From: DAOOVD01 sp035369845
GTDB lineage: Bacteria > Bacillota > Desulfotomaculia > Desulfotomaculales > Pelotomaculaceae
DNA length: 36,640 nucleotides
Assembly (NCBI GenBank): GCA_035369845.1
Contig: DAOOVD010000026.1
Location: 1-36,640, forward strand
Direction: 5' to 3'
The notes below the pieces were generated by a model. The model was not told the origin of the DNA and ran no database searches. It saw only the letters and a list, made by a program, of their open reading frames with translations. Position numbers and translations under genes: made by a program. Numbering within the stretch: position 1 is the stretch's first letter; the number at the start of each line of letters is the position of its first letter. Positions 31,978 through 36,640 of this stretch are shown one piece after another.

Positions 31978-32431
31978 TTGGTTAATGCATCTTTTGTTCG
32001 TTTTATACTATTAAATTATCATAACAAATATATGCTATTTTTGTTTATGATGAACCCGCCAAAAAGCATAACCAGTTGTTCATTTCTTCAGTCCCGTTAT
32101 CTAATGATTATAATACGATTTTAATATATCTTAATAAGGACTATATGTATTTTCAAAATTGTTACATAAAGGGGGTGTGTGACTGGGTCGCAAAGATGGC
32201 CGGTTTATCTGTGCTCCGTCTGCGTATTGCCGGAAATTTCGCGTTGCGAGGCCATTTTTTTGACCGGGAAAGGAAGAAGCAGTCTTACCACGCCCCTTAG
32301 TTTTTCCAAGTCTGGCAGTAGAACCGTTTTTGATGGAAGAGAGATTTAATGGTGAGCATTGTGAAAAACTTTACAAACCCGGGGTGGAAGGCCGGGCTTG
32401 TAAAAGGCATTCTGCAAGGGAGGTTAGACTT
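31978..32431 (+). promoter_or_regulatory. Promoter region of the hydrogenase operon
   Basis: A 454 bp AT-rich gap without a convincing gene. Two possible -10 elements are seen: TATCAT at 32017 with TTGTTC 17 bp upstream, and TATAAT at 32109 without a clear -35. Neither is decisive. GGGAGG at 32418-32423 is the ribosome binding site for the first hydrogenase gene. Confidence 0.4.
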
Positions 32432-32920
32432 GTGGTGGCATGTGCATGCAATTGCGGTGAAGATGAACTGACCAAACAACTGGATAAGATCATAGAACCC
32501 TACAAAGGGAAGCCCAGCGGGTTGATTCAGGTGCTGACCAAGGCACAGGAGCTTATCGGCTATCTGCCCAAGTGGGCACAGATCAGAATAGCCGAAGGAC
32601 TGGGGGTATCACTTCAGGAAGTTTTCGGTGTTGTTACTTTTTATGCCTTCTTTTCCCTGATCCCGAGAGGCAGGCACAAAATCAACGTTTGTGCCGGGAC
32701 TGCTTGCTATGTGAAGGGCACCAAGACTGTTCTGAAAGCGCTTAGAGAGGCGATTGGCATCAAGGCGGGTCAGACGACTCCCGACAGCCGGTTCACGCTG
32801 GAGATCGTCCGCTGCATCGGAGCTTGCGGCCTGGCCCCGGCAATGATAATTGACGGCAAGGATGTGCACGGCCGTCTCGAGCCGGAGCAGATCCCCGCGA
32901 TTCTGGAACAGTACGCATAG
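32432..32920 (+). CDS. hydC: NAD-linked [FeFe]-hydrogenase, gamma subunit (NuoE-like)
   Basis: A 162-residue thioredoxin-like [2Fe-2S] protein. The four cluster ligands are Cys87 and Cys92 in CAGTACYVKG, and Cys128 and Cys132 in CIGACGLAP. The helical N-terminal half contains GLIQVLTKAQELIGYLP and VFGVVTFYAFF, as in NuoE and HydC. It forms the electron-relay subunit next to the NADH-oxidising subunit in the cytoplasm. The frame is open to 32330, but GTG at 32432 follows GGGAGG by eight bases and gives the usual ~160-residue length. First gene of hydCBA. Confidence 0.9.
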   Translation: MVACACNCGEDELTKQLDKIIEPYKGKPSGLIQVLTKAQELIGYLPKWAQIRIAEGLGVSLQEVFGVVTFYAFFSLIPRGRHKINVCAGTACYVKGTKTVLKALREAIGIKAGQTTPDSRFTLEIVRCIGACGLAPAMIIDGKDVHGRLEPEQIPAILEQYA

Positions 32921-33064
32921 AAAAGCAGAAGCAATTGAAATGCGAAACGTGTCCCTTGCATCCGCAGCGGCAGCCGGGGCCGGCTTGCAGGCGGGCGGCT
33001 GTTGCCGGGCGGCAGGGGATACCTTGAGAAATGGCTGGAGGATTTATACTGGAGGTGTAATAAA

Positions 33065-34765
33065 GTGACAGTAAAGTCTGTGGACGATCTGGCAAAAATT
33101 AAAGAAAAAATGCAGGGAGTCCTGAAAGTCCGCGAAGGGGTGCCCTCCGCAACTGAAAAAGCTCACATCATGGTATGCGGAGGTCAGGGATGCATTTCCT
33201 CGAAATGCGGCGAGGTTGTAGACGCCCTGAGGGAAGCTCTCAGCAAAAACGGGTTGAGCGATCAGGTTAGAATTATCCTGACCGGCTGCATGGGCCCGTG
33301 CGATATGGGTCCGGTTGCCATTGTGTATCCCGATGCCACCTTCTACCGCAGATTGAGGCCGAAGGATGCGGAGGCCATTGTCGAGGAGCATATCATGAAG
33401 GGCAATCCGGTACAGCGCCTGCTGTACAGGGCGCCGGGCGCAACGCAGCCGACACCGGGCATACATGACATCGATTTGTTCAAAAAACAACTCAAGATCG
33501 TATTGCGCAACACGATTTATATAGATCCCCTTTCCATCGAAGAATACATTGGCAGAGACGGTTACGCAGCCCTCGCCAAAGTCATCACCCAAATGACCCC
33601 CCAACAGGTAATTGAAGAAGTTAAGAAGTCTGGCCTCCGCGGCCGCGGCGGCGCAGGTTTCTCCACCGGCATGAAGTGGGGATTTACCGCTGCTGCTCCG
33701 GGTTCCCCGAAATACGTGGTCTGCAACGGTGACGAAGGTGACCCGGGTGCGTTTATGGACAGGTCCGTCCTGGAGGGCGACCCCCACAGCGTTATCGAGG
33801 GCATGGCCATCTGCGGTTACGCCATCGGGGCGGAGCAGGGCTATGTGTATGTGCGGGCCGAGTATCCGCTTGCCATTCAGAGGTTGAGTCACGCTATTGA
33901 AAAAGCCCGTGAGTACGGCCTGCTGGGCAAAAACATTTTCGGAAGCAGTTACAATTTCGACATCGAGATCCGGATAGGCGCCGGCGCTTTTGTGTGCGGT
34001 GAGGAGACCGCCCTGCTGACGTCCATCGAGGGCAAGCGCGGCGAGCCGAGGCCCAGACCGCCGTTCCCGGCCCAGTCCGGTGTTTTCGGCAAACCCACCG
34101 TTATCAACAACGTGGAGACATGGGCCAGCATCGCTCCGATCATCCTTAAAGGCGCCGACTGGTTTGCCTCCATCGGTACCGAGAAGAGCAAAGGCACCAA
34201 AGTGTTTGCCCTGGCCGGAAGAATCAACAACACCGGTATCGTGGAAGTACCCATGGGCGTCACGTTGAGGGAAATTGTCTTTGAAATCGGCGGCGGCATT
34301 CCCAGAAAGAAGGAATTTAAGGCTGTTCAGACCGGCGGGCCTTCCGGCGGATGTATTCCTGCAGCCCACCTGGATACGCCGATTGACTACGACTCCCTCG
34401 GAGCTCTCGGCGCGATCATGGGCTCCGGCGGTATGATCGTCATGGATGAAGACACCTGCATGGTCGATATCGCCAAGTTCTTCCTTGATTTCGTCGTGGA
34501 CGAGTCCTGCGGCAAGTGTTCCCCCTGCCGGATCGGCACCAAGCGGATGTACGAGATACTTGACCGCATCACCAACGGCGAAGGCAAGGAAGGCGACATC
34601 GAGCTTCTGATCGAGTTGGCTACCACCATTAAGAACACTGCGCTGTGCGGCCTCGGCCAGACCGCGCCGAACCCCGTTCTGAGTACGATCAGGTATTTCC
34701 GGAACGAGTACGAGGATCATATCAAGGAACACAAGTGCGCCGCCAAGGTCTGCGAGTTCAAGTAA
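33065..34765 (+). CDS. hydB: NAD-linked [FeFe]-hydrogenase, beta subunit (NuoF-like)
   Basis: A 566-residue flavoprotein. An N-terminal thioredoxin-like [2Fe-2S] domain (Cys38, 43, 75, 79 among CGGQGC and TGCMGPC) is followed by the NuoF core: FMN/NADH-binding GRGGAGFSTGMKW (193-205) and NGDEGDPGAF, an SLBB domain near 380-430, and the [4Fe-4S] site CGKCSPCRIG (482-491) with Cys528. It oxidises NADH and passes electrons to the other subunits. The well-known Thermotoga-type HydB carries an extra C-terminal two-[4Fe-4S] ferredoxin domain; here the protein stops at KCAAKVCEFK, without it. GTG start, GGAGGTG upstream; 144 bp after hydC. Confidence 0.92.
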   Translation: MTVKSVDDLAKIKEKMQGVLKVREGVPSATEKAHIMVCGGQGCISSKCGEVVDALREALSKNGLSDQVRIILTGCMGPCDMGPVAIVYPDATFYRRLRPKDAEAIVEEHIMKGNPVQRLLYRAPGATQPTPGIHDIDLFKKQLKIVLRNTIYIDPLSIEEYIGRDGYAALAKVITQMTPQQVIEEVKKSGLRGRGGAGFSTGMKWGFTAAAPGSPKYVVCNGDEGDPGAFMDRSVLEGDPHSVIEGMAICGYAIGAEQGYVYVRAEYPLAIQRLSHAIEKAREYGLLGKNIFGSSYNFDIEIRIGAGAFVCGEETALLTSIEGKRGEPRPRPPFPAQSGVFGKPTVINNVETWASIAPIILKGADWFASIGTEKSKGTKVFALAGRINNTGIVEVPMGVTLREIVFEIGGGIPRKKEFKAVQTGGPSGGCIPAAHLDTPIDYDSLGALGAIMGSGGMIVMDEDTCMVDIAKFFLDFVVDESCGKCSPCRIGTKRMYEILDRITNGEGKEGDIELLIELATTIKNTALCGLGQTAPNPVLSTIRYFRNEYEDHIKEHKCAAKVCEFK

Positions 34766-34835
34766 TAAGCCGCTCCCGCAGTTTTTGACAAAGGAAATGT
34801 AGAAAAATACGGGAGTTTGGAGGGGAAATGAGAAA

Positions 34836-36557
34836 ATGATAAATCTGACAATCAATAACCAGAAAGTAGCGGTGGAAGCAGGATCAACCATACTTGAAGC
34901 AGCTCAAAAGATTGGAGTAAAAATCCCAACCCTTTGCTACCTGAAAGAGATTAACGTGATCGGAGCCTGCCGGATCTGCATGGTTGAAGTGCAGGGGGCA
35001 AGGACTTTTGTGCCGGCCTGCGTCGCTCCGGTCACCGAGGGTATGGTTGTCCGCACCAATACCCCGGCTGTCATAAAAGCCCGCAAGCTGATTCTCGAAC
35101 TGATCCTTTCTGACCACTCCATGGAGTGCCTGACCTGTCTCCGCAACCAGAACTGCGAACTGCAGAAACTGGCGGAGGAGTTCAATATCAAAGAAGTGCG
35201 CTTTGACGGGGCGAAAACGGAATATCCGATAGACGACTCCAGCCCGTCCATCCAGAGGGATCCGCGCAAGTGCGTGCTCTGCCGCCGCTGCGTTTCGGTT
35301 TGCACCAATGTCCAGACGGTGCAGGCCCTCACTGCCGAGAACAGGGGTTTTGACACGCTGATCGCGCCGGCTTTCAACGAGAGACTGGCCAACATGGAAT
35401 GCGTCAACTGCGGCCAGTGCTCCCTGGTTTGCCCGACCGGAGCCATCGTGGAGAAAGACGATACCGAAAAAGTTTGGGCCGCTCTGGCAGATCCGGACAA
35501 GTTTGTTGTGGTCCAAACCGCTCCGGCCACCAGGGTCCAGCTTGGTGAAGCGCTGGGAGCGGAGCCGGGCAGCATTTTCACCGGCCAGATGGTGGCCGGA
35601 CTGCGCCGCCTCGGCTTCGACAAGGTATTCGACACCGATTTTACTGCCGACCTGACCATCCTGGAAGAGGGCAACGAACTGCTTCAGCGGGTTAAGACCG
35701 GCGGCGTCCTGCCGATGATTACCTCCTGCAGCCCCGGCTGGATCAAATTTGCCGAGCACTTCTACCCCGACCTGCTGCCGCACCTGTCCACCTGCAAGTC
35801 GCCGCAGCAGATGTTCGGCGCTCTCGTCAAGACATATTATGCCGAGAAAGAGGGCATCGATCCGTCGAAAATCTTCTGCGTTTCGATCATGCCATGCACC
35901 GCCAAGAAGTACGAGTGCAGGAGGCCGGAGATGAACAGCAGCGGCTATCAGGACGTCGACGTGGTTCTCACCTCCCGCGAACTGGGACGCATGTTCAAGC
36001 AGGCCGGTCTGGACGCCTCCAACCTGCCTGAAGAAGAGTACGACGCCCCGCTCGGGATTTCCACCGGAGCCGGTGAAATATTCGGCGCGTCGGGCGGTGT
36101 TATGGAAGCCGCCCTGCGGACCGTATACGAGGTCGTAACCGGCAAGGAGCTCGACAATATCAATTTCACCGAGTGCCGCGGTCTTACCGGCGTGAAGGAA
36201 GCCACCGTTCAGGTGGGCGACCTGCCCGTCAAAATAGCCATTACCAACGGCCTGGGCAACGCCCGGAAGGTGCTGGACAAGATCCGCAAGGGCGAAGCCG
36301 ACTACCACTTCATTGAAATCATGTGCTGCCCGGGCGGCTGCATCGGCGGTGGCGGATCACCGATCCCGACCAATACCGAAATCCGCCTGAAGAGGATTGA
36401 CGCCACTTATACCGAGGACGAGCGCATGGTGCTGCGCAAGTCCCACGACAACCCGGCCGTCAAGCAGCTTTATGACGAGTTTTTGAAAGAGCCGCTCGGC
36501 CATAAGTCCCACAAGCTGCTGCACACTCACTATACGGCGAGGGGACTGAACAAATAA
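34836..36557 (+). CDS. hydA: NAD-linked [FeFe]-hydrogenase, catalytic alpha subunit
   Basis: A 573-residue M3-type [FeFe]-hydrogenase. In order: N-terminal [2Fe-2S] (Cys34, 45, 48, 62), His-ligated [4Fe-4S] (His94, Cys98, 101, 107), two [4Fe-4S] clusters (Cys146/149/152/156 and 189/192/195/199), then the H-cluster domain with motifs TSCSPGW (Cys298), MPCTAKKYE (Cys354), and EIMCCPGGCIGGGG (Cys498, Cys502). All H-cluster ligands are present. It makes or consumes H2 in the cytoplasm; in a syntroph, H2 production from NADH is expected. GGAGGGG precedes ATG. The small C-terminal [2Fe-2S] domain of the Thermotoga enzyme is absent. Confidence 0.96.
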   Translation: MINLTINNQKVAVEAGSTILEAAQKIGVKIPTLCYLKEINVIGACRICMVEVQGARTFVPACVAPVTEGMVVRTNTPAVIKARKLILELILSDHSMECLTCLRNQNCELQKLAEEFNIKEVRFDGAKTEYPIDDSSPSIQRDPRKCVLCRRCVSVCTNVQTVQALTAENRGFDTLIAPAFNERLANMECVNCGQCSLVCPTGAIVEKDDTEKVWAALADPDKFVVVQTAPATRVQLGEALGAEPGSIFTGQMVAGLRRLGFDKVFDTDFTADLTILEEGNELLQRVKTGGVLPMITSCSPGWIKFAEHFYPDLLPHLSTCKSPQQMFGALVKTYYAEKEGIDPSKIFCVSIMPCTAKKYECRRPEMNSSGYQDVDVVLTSRELGRMFKQAGLDASNLPEEEYDAPLGISTGAGEIFGASGGVMEAALRTVYEVVTGKELDNINFTECRGLTGVKEATVQVGDLPVKIAITNGLGNARKVLDKIRKGEADYHFIEIMCCPGGCIGGGGSPIPTNTEIRLKRIDATYTEDERMVLRKSHDNPAVKQLYDEFLKEPLGHKSHKLLHTHYTARGLNK

Positions 36558-36570
36558 CCATTGCGTCAGT

Positions 36571-36604
36571 ATCTGGGGGCGGCTTGAAAAAGCCGCCCCC
36601 AGAT
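36571..36604 (+). terminator. Hairpin terminator of hydCBA
   Basis: A perfect 15-bp stem, ATCTGGGGGCGGCTT with its complement, around a GAAA tetraloop. The following sequence, TATTGAAAAA, has little T, so it may act partly as an RNA-stabilising 3' end. Confidence 0.75.
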
Positions 36605-36609
36605 TATTG

Positions 36610-36640
36610 AAAAACTGTCCGGGACCCTGAGGGTGAAGAA
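36610..36640 (+). repeat. Dispersed intergenic repeat copy, cut by the window end
   Basis: AAACTGTCCGGGACCCTGAG followed by GGTGAAG, matching the core of the 15327 and 19973 copies. It continues past the window. Confidence 0.65.

Noticed and set aside
32076..32300. A 74-codon ORF in the hydrogenase promoter region
   Set aside because: Its sequence is AT-rich, without a ribosome binding site, and overlaps possible promoter elements.
32940..33068. A 42-codon ORF between hydC and hydB whose stop overlaps the hydB GTG
   Set aside because: No ribosome binding site and a low-complexity Ala/Gly composition; it could matter for coupling but there is no evidence that it is a gene.
33044..34891. A 615-codon open frame on the minus strand opposite hydB, and a 474-codon one opposite hydA
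   Set aside because: Both are mirror frames of strongly conserved hydrogenase genes with GC-rich third positions; the translations have no domain features.
1..36640. CRISPR array, tRNA, rRNA, insertion-sequence transposase or prophage genes
   Set aside because: No regularly spaced repeats, tRNA-like cloverleaf, rRNA sequence or transposase/integrase motifs were seen on either strand.

Overview
The window looks like chromosome from a moderately GC-rich, anaerobic, spore-forming Gram-positive of the Clostridia, most like the Pelotomaculum/Desulfotomaculum group. That placement is inferred from gene content, not from a search. The supporting genes are a trimeric NAD-linked [FeFe]-hydrogenase, two glutaconate-CoA-transferase-like gene pairs, an alpha/beta small acid-soluble spore protein, a SleB-type cortex-lytic hydrolase, two YjcZ-like micro-proteins, and strong AGGAGG-type ribosome binding sites with many GTG and TTG starts. 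No rRNA, tRNA, CRISPR array, transposase or phage gene was found.

Layout. 1-1572: 3' part of a CoA-disulfide-reductase/NADH-oxidase-like flavoprotein fused to a rhodanese domain and a Cys-rich DUF2284 domain. 1797-2728: two unrecognised ORFs. 2818-4433: promoter, long structured leader and an oxalate/formate-antiporter-family MFS transporter. 4494-9032: two paralogous CoA-transferase alpha/beta pairs transcribed away from each other around a 780 bp control region. 9412-11371: a GAF-domain histidine kinase and a NarL-type regulator. 11636-13792: gamma-carbonic anhydrase, then PiT phosphate transporter with its DUF47 partner. 13944-16595: ClpP/SDH-class membrane protease and an AcuC-like deacetylase, separated by a 786 bp region holding a nested inverted-repeat element and an exact 127 bp copy of the protease gene. 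16677-22028: spore protein, YitT-family membrane protein, GH15 glycosidase, inositol-monophosphatase-family enzyme and a toroid-type protein. 22482-27112: a tandem dynamin-like GTPase with three small helical proteins, divergent from a SIR2-like protein. 27109-29522: a Ski2-like helicase split into two ORFs at the boundary between its two motor lobes. 29688-30580: sporulation micro-proteins and SleB. 30817-36557: PucR/CdaR-type regulator and the hydCBA hydrogenase operon.

Working together: the hydrogenase would dispose of NADH electrons as H2. The CoA-transferases and the OFA-type antiporter suggest import and CoA activation of a carboxylate, substrate unknown. PiT-DUF47 is a standard phosphate-uptake pair.

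The most unusual material is: (i) the dynamin/small-helical-protein/SIR2 block, which could be an undescribed membrane-remodelling or defence module; (ii) the exact 127 bp partial-gene duplication with an adjacent ~442 bp nested palindrome; (iii) a family of ~30-50 bp intergenic repeats with at least seven occurrences; (iv) the triple-domain fusion with an internal start; and (v) the structured leader of the MFS gene.
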